Origin: Brockia lithotrophica
Lineage (GTDB): Bacteria > Bacillota > Bacilli > Thermicanales > DSM-22653
Direction of reading: 5' to 3'
Assembly (NCBI RefSeq): GCF_003633725.1
Contig: NZ_RBIJ01000005.1
Location: 62,001 to 126,000 of the forward strand
DNA: 64,000 nucleotides
Shown: piece by piece, positions 9,700 to 18,716 of the stretch
Layout of the letters: each line of letters opens with the position of its first letter
How positions within the stretch are numbered: position 1 is the stretch's first letter
The notes under the pieces: model-generated
What the model was told of the DNA's origin: nothing
Seen by the model: only the letters and a program-made list of their open reading frames with translations
Databases searched by the model: none
Position numbers and translations under genes: made by a program

Positions 9700-10965
9700 A
9701 TGCCGTCTTTCTTTCCGCCAAAAGACGAGGCAAGTTCGGGGTTCCCGATCCCATACCTCGATCTGTGGCGCGGATTTTTCGAACGGGGAGAGGAGAGGTT
9801 TCCCCGAGCCGAAGTCCGCGACCTCTGGCTTGCCTATCGCGATTCAAACCTTTCTCCCTACCGCGAACCGGAAATCTGGACCGTTCCCGAGGGAGGAGAA
9901 GGGCAAAAGGAGTGCCGCCGTGTCGTGGAATCCCTCGTTCGGGAACTCGTACGTGCCGGGGAGGCCGGGTTTCTCCTCGCGTGCGTAGAGGCGACGGGCG
10001 TCGCGTCGGCAACCGCGGCCGATCCGGAAGGGACCACGTTTTCCGAACGTCCGTTTGAAATTCGACCGGGAACCGTGCTCGCCTTCCCTCCCTATCCGCC
10101 CACGGCCTACGCCCTTGTGCGCCGTGGGGGAGCGGCGACCTGGCTCGTGGGCGCGGAGCACCCCCACGTGGCCTGGCACCGCTCTACGTCGTTGGCCGTA
10201 TCCCTTCCCGGATCGGCACACAGGACGCTGGTGGCCTTCTTCCGGGGCTACCCCCCCGTACGCCGGATCGCCACCGCGATCCTCGCCGCCCTTCCGCGCC
10301 TCTCTCCCTCCGGAAGTTCGGAACCTCAGCCGCGACCCCAGTCTTCGCCGTTTACGGCTCTGCGGCCGCTCTTTTCGTTTCTCGCCCACGAAATCTTCAA
10401 TCCCCTCACGCACATCCGCGGATTCCTCGAACTGCACGCGAAGGGTGGGGAGCGCGAAGCGCTTTTGCGTGACGCCACACACATCGAACGGACGCTCCGC
10501 GCCTTTCTCCTCCTTTCGGATCCCCAGGGCAAAGAGGGGGAGTCCGTGGTAGACTTCCGCGTCCTCCTGCGCACGGCCGTTGACCAGGCGGCCCGTATTT
10601 CCCCACTCGCCGTCGCCTTGCCGCAAAAGCCGCTCCTCGTACGCGGGGATCCGCTTCGCCTGGAAATCGGATTGCACCTCGCGCTCACCTGGCTTCAGAT
10701 GCTCGGCGACCCCTTCCCCTCCCTTGTAAGCGGAACGAAGGAAGAAGAGGCGTTTTTGCGGCTGGGAGGAACGGGCCCCGTGCCCCGGAGTGCGCCGCCG
10801 GGAGAATCGACGTTGGGGCAGGGTCTGGAGGCCGAGGAGGTCCTCTTTGCCCTCGCCACACGCCTCCTCAGCGAAGGTGGAGCCCGCGTCGACCCGCCGG
10901 AGGCCGAAGGGGAGGGGTGGCGCGTCACCGTACGTTTTCCCCTCGCGCAAAAGGCAAATCCCTAA
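9700..10965 (+). CDS. Degenerate sensor-kinase-like protein with intact H-box
   Basis: 421 residues, soluble, no membrane segment. The N-terminal 200 residues are not recognised. Residues 226-245 carry a histidine-kinase H-box (FLAHEIFNPLTHIRGFLELH, H230) of the type found in sporulation kinases. The expected ATPase domain follows but is eroded: LRLEIGLHLALTWLQ lacks the N-box Asn, no DxGxG motif is seen, and only a remnant of the final GGxRV..GEGWxVTVxFPL strands remains. It probably cannot bind ATP by itself. It could accept and pass on phosphate like Spo0B, whose ATPase fold is also degenerate; that is inference. Its stop overlaps the convergent M16 peptidase stop by four bases. Confidence 0.6.
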   Translation: MPSFFPPKDEASSGFPIPYLDLWRGFFERGEERFPRAEVRDLWLAYRDSNLSPYREPEIWTVPEGGEGQKECRRVVESLVRELVRAGEAGFLLACVEATGVASATAADPEGTTFSERPFEIRPGTVLAFPPYPPTAYALVRRGGAATWLVGAEHPHVAWHRSTSLAVSLPGSAHRTLVAFFRGYPPVRRIATAILAALPRLSPSGSSEPQPRPQSSPFTALRPLFSFLAHEIFNPLTHIRGFLELHAKGGEREALLRDATHIERTLRAFLLLSDPQGKEGESVVDFRVLLRTAVDQAARISPLAVALPQKPLLVRGDPLRLEIGLHLALTWLQMLGDPFPSLVSGTKEEEAFLRLGGTGPVPRSAPPGESTLGQGLEAEEVLFALATRLLSEGGARVDPPEAEGEGWRVTVRFPLAQKANP

Positions 10966-13865
10966 AAGCCCTTTCCCCCGGGCAAAAGGTTTGTGTGCCG
11001 AACAAACCGTCCGTGGGCGATGAGCGCGTCCTTAGGCCCTAGGGCGACGACGCGTCCTTCGCGGGCAAACGCTTCAAGGTAAGGTACGTACGCCCGCAGA
11101 TCTTTTGGCGTCGTCGCAAGGACTTCGGCCCGCCGTGCGTCGAGCTCTTCGGGCGTGATCCCCGAAAAGTATTCCGCATCGCCGCGTTCTCCTTGAAGGG
11201 GGGGGCTGAGGGGTTGGTCAAGGCGGGCGATCGTGCCCAAGATGAGGTCGTGCATGTCCTCGTCCCCGAGGTCAACCTCCCGGAGGAAGGACACCGCCTC
11301 ATCGTAGACGAGGATCGTCTCTTCGAGGTGGGGATCGCGGTACGAGCTCATCACGAGGCGGCCCAGACGGTCGATGCGGGCGAATGCACCGTATGCCCCG
11401 CCTTCTACGCGCACGCGGTTCCAGAGGTACTCGAGGCGGAGGAGCTGCTCGAGGACGTAGGCAGAACCGCGGTGCTCGTACCCAAGAGGTGCGAGGTCGA
11501 GCCCCTTGGCGACGTAAAACACGTCCGCGGCGGAAAGCAGAGCCTCGTCTGCGGCGGGCAAAAGCGCGGGAAGCACACCCTCCACCGGCTCTCGGTTCGG
11601 AAGGGAAGCGAGAAGGGGCGCAAACGCCGTCCGGACGGTGTCCACAAGGTCGGGGTCTGCCGTAAAGGAGACGACGGCGGGAACGCGGAAGAGCTCGCGG
11701 TAGACGCGCTCCGTTTCCCGGGCGGCTGCGGCGAGCGCCTCTTCCCCCTTTTCGAGGAGCGCCCGTAACCAGAGGATGTGTTCCACGCCGCCGGTCCGCT
11801 CCAAGACCGCGGCTGCAGGACTCATCTGCGCGAGAAGGCGCTGGGAGGCGACGAGGTGCCCGCGCGGAACGAGGTCGGATTCCAGTCGGGCGAGCCTCTC
11901 GCGTAGACGTTCGGCGAACTGGGGGAACGCGGAGATACGCGTCCCCGTGGCGATTTCCTCCATGAGCCCCGCCAAGCGGGGAAGCTCTTCGGCCAAGGCG
12001 CGGCCCCGGAGTGCCAGGTGAAGTTCTGGTTTCCCCTTCGCCCGTTCGTAGACCGCAATCGACGCGCTTACACCGCCCGTATGGCGATCGAGGAGTTCGG
12101 CCAGCGTCTCGGCGTCGTGCGCCTCCGTCGGCATGCGGCTGAGGAGAGAGGGAAGAAGGCCCGCGTAGAAGAGGTCCTCGGGGGCGAGCGAGGCGAGCGA
12201 CACGTACAGGGATACGTAGGCAATCCGTCGGGTAGGGATCGGGTGCAGGAGGATCACCCCGCCTCCTTCGCGGATGACCTCCGTAGGGACCTTAGGAGCG
12301 GATCGCGGTACGTCGTGGAGGGCGAGGCGGGGAAGGAGGGCCTTGGCTTCGGGCGGGTCCGGCGTCCGCTGCTTTTCCACAAGCTCGGCCGTGCGCCGAC
12401 GCAGTTCCTCCTGTGCGGATGGGGAAAGGCTCGCAAAGGAGTGGCGGAGGACGGAGGTAAGGGCCGCCTCCTTAGCCTGGGCGAGTCCGGGCTTGGGTTC
12501 GAGGACGACGAGCGCCTGATGCGTCCCCCGAAGGAAGAGTCGGGAGAGGAGGTCGGTAAAGAATCCCGTGGGGGTGCGCATGCGGATGTCTTCCAGCACG
12601 GCGGAGAAGTTGAGCGGTTCCAAGGGGTCGCCGTCGTACCGCCAACTCCGAAGCGCTTCGAGGAGGTAGACGAGTCCCTTCGGGTAGCTCCCCGTGTCGG
12701 CCTCCCGAAGCTCGAAGAGCTTGCGCGTGAGAGCCGCCTGAAGCAGCCCCAGGGGGATCTCCTCGCGGACGAGGCGCTCCACGGCGTCGCGCGCCGCGGC
12801 AAAAAAGGCAAAGGCTTGCCCTTCCGGTATTCCCTTGCCCACGAGGGCGAAGTAGGGCTGGCGAACGTCCGCCTCCACGTAGGCGTAGACGTCCTTAACG
12901 AGCCCGGTGCCGAGAAGGGCTTGCCGAAGCGGTGCGGCGGGACGGTTGACGAGGGCGTAGGCGAGGATTTCTAAGGCAAATACCCACAACGTGTCCCGTG
13001 CTTCCTCGCCGAGGACGCTCCCCCATGCGGCGTAGGTTTCCCCCTTTTCTTCGCCTTCCGGCAGGGGATAGGCTTCGAGAACCACCCGTGGGGTGGGGAA
13101 AGGAGGCTGTAGCGGGGGAAGGGGGGTCGGAGCCTTATGGGAAAAGTGGCGCAGCGCGCGATCCTCGAGAAACTCCAGCACTTCCTCCGCAGCCAAATCC
13201 CCGTATACGAGGAACAGGGCATTTCCGGGATGGTAGTGCTCTTCGTGGTAGCGGACGAAGGCTTCCTGCGTAAGGCCGGGAATTGCGTCCGGGTCACCGC
13301 CGGAGTCGAAGCGGTATACCGTATCGGGGTAAAGGGCACGTTCGAGGGCACGGGAAAGTCGGGCTTCCGGTTGGGAGTACGCCCCCTTCATCTCGTTGTA
13401 CACGACGCCGCGGATGTGCGGCTCGCCGTCCTCGACGTGCAGGTGCCACCCCTCCTGCATGAGGATGGTAGGGTCCTCGTGGAGGCGGGGGAAGAACACG
13501 CCGTCGAGGTAGACGTCCATGAGGTTGAAGAGGTCTTTGGCCACACGGCTCGCCACGGGGTAGACGGTCTTGTCCGGGTAGGTCATGGCGTTTAAAAAGG
13601 TGTTGAGGGACCCCTTGGCGAGGGCGACGAACGGCTCTTTCAGGGGAAACCGGCGCGAACCGTTGAGCACCGAATGTTCAAGGATGTGCGGAAGTCCCGT
13701 GTCGTCGGGCGGCGGCGTGCGGAAGGCGGCCGCAAACACCTTGTTGTCGTCGTTCGTTTCGAGGAAAAGAACGGGGGCACCCGTCGCTTCGTGGACGAAG
13801 ATCTTGGCCACGGCACCGATGTCTGCGGCACTTTCGTGCCTTACCTGCACGTACCCACGCGGCAT
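10962..13865 (-). CDS. M16C-family zinc metallopeptidase (presequence-protease type)
   Basis: 967 residues, the size of two tandem M16 repeats (four homologous domains). The inverted zinc motif is H60-x-x-E-H64 in GLPHILEH, preceded by PPPDDTG and followed by GSRRFPLKEPF and LNTFLNAMTYPDKTVYP. The distal Glu segment is GVVYNEMKGAYS. Such cytosolic peptidases degrade unfolded peptides; Bacillus-type homologues and organellar PreP belong here. ATG 13865 has GGGGGAG nine bases upstream; the open frame before it is antisense. It begins one base after the bactofilin stop, so it forms an operon with the M23 peptidase and bactofilin. The link to cell-envelope work is unproven. Confidence 0.9.
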   Translation of the reverse strand: MPRGYVQVRHESAADIGAVAKIFVHEATGAPVLFLETNDDNKVFAAAFRTPPPDDTGLPHILEHSVLNGSRRFPLKEPFVALAKGSLNTFLNAMTYPDKTVYPVASRVAKDLFNLMDVYLDGVFFPRLHEDPTILMQEGWHLHVEDGEPHIRGVVYNEMKGAYSQPEARLSRALERALYPDTVYRFDSGGDPDAIPGLTQEAFVRYHEEHYHPGNALFLVYGDLAAEEVLEFLEDRALRHFSHKAPTPLPPLQPPFPTPRVVLEAYPLPEGEEKGETYAAWGSVLGEEARDTLWVFALEILAYALVNRPAAPLRQALLGTGLVKDVYAYVEADVRQPYFALVGKGIPEGQAFAFFAAARDAVERLVREEIPLGLLQAALTRKLFELREADTGSYPKGLVYLLEALRSWRYDGDPLEPLNFSAVLEDIRMRTPTGFFTDLLSRLFLRGTHQALVVLEPKPGLAQAKEAALTSVLRHSFASLSPSAQEELRRRTAELVEKQRTPDPPEAKALLPRLALHDVPRSAPKVPTEVIREGGGVILLHPIPTRRIAYVSLYVSLASLAPEDLFYAGLLPSLLSRMPTEAHDAETLAELLDRHTGGVSASIAVYERAKGKPELHLALRGRALAEELPRLAGLMEEIATGTRISAFPQFAERLRERLARLESDLVPRGHLVASQRLLAQMSPAAAVLERTGGVEHILWLRALLEKGEEALAAAARETERVYRELFRVPAVVSFTADPDLVDTVRTAFAPLLASLPNREPVEGVLPALLPAADEALLSAADVFYVAKGLDLAPLGYEHRGSAYVLEQLLRLEYLWNRVRVEGGAYGAFARIDRLGRLVMSSYRDPHLEETILVYDEAVSFLREVDLGDEDMHDLILGTIARLDQPLSPPLQGERGDAEYFSGITPEELDARRAEVLATTPKDLRAYVPYLEAFAREGRVVALGPKDALIAHGRFVRHTNLLPGGKGF

Positions 13866-13866
13866 C

Positions 13867-14367
13867 TCACGAGACTCCCCCTTCGTTCGGCATCTCTGTG
13901 TCCGTACCTTCCTTTGCAACCTCCGATTCCTCGCGGTTCCGCCCGATGCGGCGCGCGTAAAAGTCGCCGGCGGTTCCAACGGGCGTACCCGCTTCCAAAG
14001 GTTCCTCTTCGAGGCGTTGGAACGTCCCGACGAGATGTGCCCCTTCTTCGACGACAAGGTCTCGATAGTGGAGCTCGCCTTCAAAACGAGATCCCCGGCG
14101 CAGGATTACGGTTCCCTCGGCAATGAGCTTTCCCCGAAACCGCCCCGAAATCTGCGCACCTTGCGCCCAAACGTCGCCCTCCACTTGACCGGAAGGACCG
14201 ACGATGAGCTCTCCTTGACAGTGAATGTCCCCGCGAAAGCTCCCGTCCATACGCACGGCCGCCTCGCTCGCGAGCGTACCCTCGACACGTGTCGAAGCGT
14301 CGAGGTACGTCACCCGTCCTTCCCCTGCGGGACGCTCAGTCGAGGGGCCTTTCTTCCGAGACAGCAT
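13867..14367 (-). CDS. Bactofilin (polymer-forming cytoskeletal protein)
   Basis: 166 residues. The central part is a beta-helical bactofilin domain with repeating short strands and Gly turns: LDASTRVEGTL, VRMDGSFRGDI, GELIVGPSGQVEGDV, AQISGRFRGKL, EGTVILRRGSRFEGEL. Tails on both sides are charged and probably disordered. Bactofilins self-assemble into filaments without nucleotide and place cell-wall enzymes; the adjacency of a bactofilin and an M23 endopeptidase is known (Helicobacter CcmA with Csd1). GGAGGTG lies seven bases before ATG 14367, so the in-frame TTG at 14382 is not used. The gene overlaps the M23 gene by 32 bases and is followed after one base by the M16 peptidase. Confidence 0.9.
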   Translation of the reverse strand: MLSRKKGPSTERPAGEGRVTYLDASTRVEGTLASEAAVRMDGSFRGDIHCQGELIVGPSGQVEGDVWAQGAQISGRFRGKLIAEGTVILRRGSRFEGELHYRDLVVEEGAHLVGTFQRLEEEPLEAGTPVGTAGDFYARRIGRNREESEVAKEGTDTEMPNEGGVS

Positions 14368-15397
14368 GGACCACACCTCCAAGGTAGGGAACCGGATCGA
14401 TCGGACGACCGCCGAGGCGCACCTCGTAGTGGAGGTGTGGCCCCGTGCTCCGACCCGTAGACCCCATGTAGGCGATGAGTTCGCCCTTCTTTACGCTCTG
14501 TCCTCGTTGTACGACCACCCGACTCAAATGCGCGTAAAACGTCTCCACGCCGTTCCCGTGGGCGATGCGTACGGTAAGCCCGTATCCCCCGACCCACCCT
14601 GTGTCGACGACGACGCCGGAGGCCGCCGCGTGAATCGGCGTTCCCGAAACGTTGGCGATGTCGACCCCGGTGTGCATTTGCAAGGCAAAGGTAAAGGGGT
14701 CGCGCCGCATCCCGAATCCCGACACAATCCTCCCATCGGCGGGCATGATGCTCGGCACGTGTTCGGCGATCTCTCCCAAAAGGGCGATCTTGTTTCCAAT
14801 CGCCGCTCCGCGCTCCTCGCTTCCGTTCAGGCGTTCGGCGAGGGAAAAGAAGAGCGCGGACGCATTCCCCGCCGTACCGCGGGGAGGTTCTTCCCCCACG
14901 AGGGAGGTGGGCCGAGGGCCGGACGTGGACGCAGAAAGCGGAGTGGTCTCTCCCCGGGCAATAGTGCTCTTCCCCGTAACCTGCGTCTCCAGCGCCGCGG
15001 CGAGCCCCTCGAGCGCGGAGAGCTTGCGTTCCGTCTCCGTGAGGCGGCCATCGAGCACCGTAACCCGCTGTTTCCAGCGCACGAGTTCGTCTTCCAGGGC
15101 GACGTTTTTCGCCCGCGACTCGCGGGCCTCCGCCTCTGCCTGCTCCTTGGCCTGCAGTGCGCTGTGGAGCTCCTCCCGCAGGTTTCCCGACGTTGCGTAC
15201 TGGTGGACGGCAAATCCCGTAAGCGCGGTGAGCCCGAACCCCGCCGCCGCCAGCGTCCCGTAAAAGGCGCGGCGGGAAACGCGCAGCGAACGGGCTTCCC
15301 CGCCGTCTAAGGGGATCAGCTGAAGGACAAAGGCGTCGGGGCGGGGATCCGATGTGAGATCACGCCACGACCGCTTGTCCCATCGCGTCTCCTTCAC
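14336..15397 (-). CDS. M23-family peptidoglycan endopeptidase, membrane anchored
   Basis: 353 residues. Cytoplasmic N-terminus of about 43 residues, one transmembrane helix (about 45-66), a coiled coil (about 70-140) and a C-terminal LytM domain. Zinc motifs are MHTGVDIA and GPHLHYEV, with GFGMRRDPFTF and the FYAHLS strand between them. It should cut peptide cross-links in the wall, or act as an activator if inactive, although its metal ligands look intact. GTG start with GGAGGGGG before it. First gene of an M23-bactofilin-M16 operon. Coupling to the bactofilin by a 32-base overlap suggests the filament positions this enzyme. Confidence 0.9.
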   Translation of the reverse strand: MKETRWDKRSWRDLTSDPRPDAFVLQLIPLDGGEARSLRVSRRAFYGTLAAAGFGLTALTGFAVHQYATSGNLREELHSALQAKEQAEAEARESRAKNVALEDELVRWKQRVTVLDGRLTETERKLSALEGLAAALETQVTGKSTIARGETTPLSASTSGPRPTSLVGEEPPRGTAGNASALFFSLAERLNGSEERGAAIGNKIALLGEIAEHVPSIMPADGRIVSGFGMRRDPFTFALQMHTGVDIANVSGTPIHAAASGVVVDTGWVGGYGLTVRIAHGNGVETFYAHLSRVVVQRGQSVKKGELIAYMGSTGRSTGPHLHYEVRLGGRPIDPVPYLGGVVHAVSEERPLD

Positions 15398-15509
15398 CGC
15401 CTTCCCCCTCCCGATCTCCCGCGTGTTCCCAAACTCCCAACCGTTTCTCGAAAATGCTCCCGGAAAAACGACGAACGGGCAATCCGCAGCGCAAAACCAG
15501 GCGCTTCAC

Positions 15510-15538
15510 ATTGTATCCCAACGAAAGAACTTACTCCA
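15510..15538 (-). promoter_or_regulatory. Possible promoter of the M23-bactofilin-M16 operon
   Basis: Minus strand -10 TACAAT (15510-15515), 17-bp spacer, weak -35 TGGAGT (15533-15538). It lies in the 175-base spacer downstream of deoD, about 110 bases before the GTG. No terminator stem was seen in this spacer. Confidence 0.4.
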
Positions 15539-15572
15539 CCGCGAATTCCGAAATCGGAAAATCGGCCGCCGC

Positions 15573-16298
15573 CTACTCCTTTTCTTCATCGGAGACGAGG
15601 GTTTCCAAGGCGAGGCGGATCATCGCCGTAAACGTCCGCTCGCGCTCCTCCGCTGTGGTCTCCTCCCGCGTCACGAGGTGATCGCTCACCGTGAGGATGG
15701 ACAGGGCGCGGGCCCCGTAGGCTTTGGCGATCGTATACAGCGCCGCGGTTTCCATCTCTACGCAGAGGGTCCCGTGTTCGGCGAGCTTTTTCTCGTAGGC
15801 TTCTTTGTCCGCGTCGCCGTAAAACCGATCGGTGGTAAAGACACCGCCTACGTGGACGGGGAGCGCGAGGCGCCGTGCCGTTCGGTAGGCGGCGTAGAGA
15901 AGGGAGAAGTCGGCCAGGGGGGCGTAGTCGATGCCCCGAAAGTGTAGGCGATTCATGTTCGAATCCGTAGAAGCACCCTGAGCGAGGACGACGTCCCTGA
16001 GGCGCACTTCGGGAAGAAAGGCGCCGCACGTCCCTACGCGGATGAGCGTGCGTACCCCGTACTCGCGCATGAGTTCCGTAGCGTAGATCGCCATGGAGGG
16101 CATGCCCATGCCCGTTCCTTGCACCGTCACCCGTTCCCCGCGGTACGTCCCCGTGTAGCCGTACATCCCGCGGACGGCGTTCACTTCCACGGCATCTTCG
16201 AGGAATTCGCGGGCGATAAACCGCGCCCGCAGAGGATCTCCCGGAAGCAGGACCTTGGGCGCAACGTCCTCCCTGCGAGCACCGATGTGCAGGCTCAC
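15573..16298 (-). CDS. deoD: Purine nucleoside phosphorylase DeoD
   Basis: 241 residues, hexameric trimeric-fold family. Begins [21 protein letters not shown] as DeoD proteins do. [18 protein letters not shown] and RVGTCGAF carry the phosphate-binding residues, VEMETAALY binds ribose, and [12 protein letters not shown] has the catalytic Asp. It cleaves purine (deoxy)ribonucleosides with phosphate for salvage. GTG start with AGGAGGT ten bases upstream. It follows hemY by 40 bases on the same strand. Confidence 0.95.
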   Translation of the reverse strand: MSLHIGARREDVAPKVLLPGDPLRARFIAREFLEDAVEVNAVRGMYGYTGTYRGERVTVQGTGMGMPSMAIYATELMREYGVRTLIRVGTCGAFLPEVRLRDVVLAQGASTDSNMNRLHFRGIDYAPLADFSLLYAAYRTARRLALPVHVGGVFTTDRFYGDADKEAYEKKLAEHGTLCVEMETAALYTIAKAYGARALSILTVSDHLVTREETTAEERERTFTAMIRLALETLVSDEEKE

Positions 16299-16338
16299 GA
16301 CGGAACGACCTCCTCGCAGCTTCCGTTTTGCGCGCCGC

Positions 16339-17769
16339 CTACGGGCGCCTGGCCGAAACGGTGAGGTATTCGAGGACTTCCTCTGCCGCCCGCTCTCCTC
16401 CCGTGAGGCAGTCGGGGATCCCTACGCCGGTAAAAACCGCACCGCGAACCACGAGCGGAAGGCCAAAGTTGGCAAAGTAGGCGCGAATGCGGGCGAGGCG
16501 CTCCTTGTGGCCCACCGTGTACAGGGCAAGAGAGCGCTCGAAGCGGCTCACGAGGGCAAAGCGGACGGGGGGAAGGGGATTGCCAAAGAGGCGCACGAGG
16601 TCTTCCTCCACGGCTTCCCGAATTTCGGCGTCCGTCGAATACCGCTCTACAGAGCGCCGATCGACGAACACCCGTACGAGGGATTCTCCCGGGGGCACCG
16701 TATGCGGCCACTTCCGCGACGTGAAGGATACCGAACTTACGACGCGTCGCTCCCGCGGCGGGACGAGGATCGCCGCACCGGGGAAACCCGGGATCGGCGA
16801 AGCGGCGAAGCGAAACGCGATGTTGGCCGTGGAAGAATACGGAATTTCTTCGAGGAGGGCCGCACCGTCTTCCCGCCCCATCCCGCGCAAAAGGCGCGCG
16901 AGCTCCCACGCGGGAAGGGTGCTCACCACGACGGAAGCGGAAACGGTCTTCCCCGTGGAAAGCGTGAGTTTCCAGAGCCCGTCCTCCCAGGTGAGGGCAT
17001 CCACTCCCGTGCGCAGGTGGACGGCGTCGGAAGGCAGTTCCCGGGCAAGGCGACGGACGAGTTCTTCGAGACCCGAACGGAGGGTGACAAACTTCCCCGC
17101 TCCGGGCGCCTGCCCGGCGGGCCTCGGTCTTCCCTGCGGAGACGTGCGGGCAGACCGCCGCAACCCGAGGAGGACGCTTCGGTAGCGTCGCTCGAGCTCG
17201 CGGTATGTGGGAAACAAGGTATCGAGGCTCAGGATGTCCGCCTCGGCGCCGTACACCGTGCCTACGAGGGGCTCGATGAGCGCTTCGACCACCTCTTCTC
17301 CGAAGCGCCGGCGGAAAAATTCGCCTACAGAAACGTCCCCCGGAGCTTGCAACGGAGGAAGCACGAGGTCGAGCGCGGCGCGGAGTTTGCCCGCGGGGGA
17401 AAGAAGCGGAGTGCGGATCAGGGGGATAAGGCGCCGCGGAACTCCCATTTCCGTGCCCGGGGGGAGGGGGAGGAGTCGGCCGCGGCGGCATACGTAGGTC
17501 GGCCCTGCCTCCGGATTTTGCACGACGAGGTCGTCCTCGAGGCCAAGTTCGCGAAGCACGGCAAAGATCGCATCGCCCTTGGCAAAAAACGCGTCCGGAC
17601 CGCGCTCGATGATCGCTCCGTCTGCGACGTAGGTCTCCACTACGCCCCCGAGCCGCGGGGCCCGTTCGTACACGTCGACGCGCAGGTCGGGAGCGCGATC
17701 TCGGTTTCGCAGGAGGTAGTATGCGGCGGCAAGACCAGAAACGCCACCGCCCAACACGGCGACCCGCAT
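16339..17769 (-). CDS. hemY: Coproporphyrinogen III oxidase (HemY/CgoX)
   Basis: 476 residues. N-terminal FAD motif [18 protein letters not shown], then [15 protein letters not shown] and [13 protein letters not shown]. The C-terminal FAD segment [22 protein letters not shown] is conserved. In Gram-positives of this type the enzyme oxidises coproporphyrinogen III to coproporphyrin III in the coproporphyrin-dependent haem route; it uses oxygen in known members. ATG 17769 starts five bases after the hemH stop with GAGAAGGTG before it; the longer open frame upstream overlaps hemH and is not used. Last gene of hemEHY, the Bacillus arrangement. Its presence implies haem proteins, so respiration is likely. 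Confidence 0.93.
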   Translation of the reverse strand: MRVAVLGGGVSGLAAAYYLLRNRDRAPDLRVDVYERAPRLGGVVETYVADGAIIERGPDAFFAKGDAIFAVLRELGLEDDLVVQNPEAGPTYVCRRGRLLPLPPGTEMGVPRRLIPLIRTPLLSPAGKLRAALDLVLPPLQAPGDVSVGEFFRRRFGEEVVEALIEPLVGTVYGAEADILSLDTLFPTYRELERRYRSVLLGLRRSARTSPQGRPRPAGQAPGAGKFVTLRSGLEELVRRLARELPSDAVHLRTGVDALTWEDGLWKLTLSTGKTVSASVVVSTLPAWELARLLRGMGREDGAALLEEIPYSSTANIAFRFAASPIPGFPGAAILVPPRERRVVSSVSFTSRKWPHTVPPGESLVRVFVDRRSVERYSTDAEIREAVEEDLVRLFGNPLPPVRFALVSRFERSLALYTVGHKERLARIRAYFANFGLPLVVRGAVFTGVGIPDCLTGGERAAEEVLEYLTVSARRP

Positions 17770-17774
17770 TTCGC

Positions 17775-18716
17775 TCACACCTTCTCTCTCCCCGAGCGGC
17801 GTCCATCTTCCGCGTAGGCCCGCGCCTCGCGAAGTTCCTCCAAGACGAGCGCGGCGAGCATCCCGACAAAGGCCGCCGACGATCCCGGAAGGGGGAGGCG
17901 GTGGAAGGCGAGGCCGTGTTCTTCCGCCACCGCCCTCGCCTCCACGTCCAGGTCGTAGGCGACCTCCAGATGTTCGCTTACGAAGCCGATGGGAGCTACG
18001 AGAACTCGGCGCGCGCGGCGCGCGACCTCCGGAAGGACCTCCCCTACGTCGGGACCGATCCACGGAAGGCCCGGCCGCCCCGCACTTTGAAACGCGAGAC
18101 GGTACCTCCCTTCCGGGATCTCGGCCGTACGGGCGACGGCGGCGGCGAGGCGTTCCAGGCTTCGGACGTACGGGTCTTCCGGCGGAACGGGAAGGCTGTG
18201 TGCCGTAAAGAGGACGTACGAACCGTCGTCCTCCCAGGCACCGCGTACGACCTCCGCCCACCACGCCACAAGGCAAGGGTGGGTGCCGTAGTCCTCGACG
18301 ACGCGCACTTCGAGACCTAGCGGTTCGGCCGCACTCCGGACGCGCTCCGCGTACTCGACGTGGTGGGCTGGAGAATAGTGGGGAGCGAGGGGAAGGAGGA
18401 GGATGCTTTGGACGCCCTGAGCCGCCAACTCCCGAACCCCGTCTTCCAGGTACGGGGGCGCGTGGCGGTACGCGCTTACGAGCGGAAGATCGTCGGAAGG
18501 AAGAAGCGCGGAGAGTATCCGGCGTAGGGAGAACACCTGGCGTTCGGTCTCGCGGAGGAGGCGGTCGGTCCCGCCGACGGTCTGGTAGCGCCGGATGAGG
18601 TCGTCGAGTTCTTCGGGACTCGGAGGATGTCCGCGGCGGATGTGCGTGAAGTACGACGCGATCTCCTCCAAGCTGCGCGGCGCGCCGTAGGATGCGACGA
18701 GGACGCCCACCCTCAT
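17775..18716 (-). CDS. hemH: Coproporphyrin III ferrochelatase (HemH/CpfC)
   Basis: 313 residues. Begins VGVLVASYGAPRSLEEIASYFTHIRRG, the family N-terminus, then YQTVGGTDRLL and MRHAPPYLEDG-like sequence (AYRHAPPYLEDGV). The metal-handling His is in LFTAHSLPV, and FQSAGRPGLPWIGPDV plus PIGFVSEHLEVAYDLD complete the active site. It inserts ferrous iron into coproporphyrin III to give coproheme. The start ATG overlaps the hemE stop (ATGA), and hemY follows five bases downstream, so hemE-hemH-hemY is one tight operon. Confidence 0.94.
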   Translation of the reverse strand: MRVGVLVASYGAPRSLEEIASYFTHIRRGHPPSPEELDDLIRRYQTVGGTDRLLRETERQVFSLRRILSALLPSDDLPLVSAYRHAPPYLEDGVRELAAQGVQSILLLPLAPHYSPAHHVEYAERVRSAAEPLGLEVRVVEDYGTHPCLVAWWAEVVRGAWEDDGSYVLFTAHSLPVPPEDPYVRSLERLAAAVARTAEIPEGRYRLAFQSAGRPGLPWIGPDVGEVLPEVARRARRVLVAPIGFVSEHLEVAYDLDVEARAVAEEHGLAFHRLPLPGSSAAFVGMLAALVLEELREARAYAEDGRRSGREKV

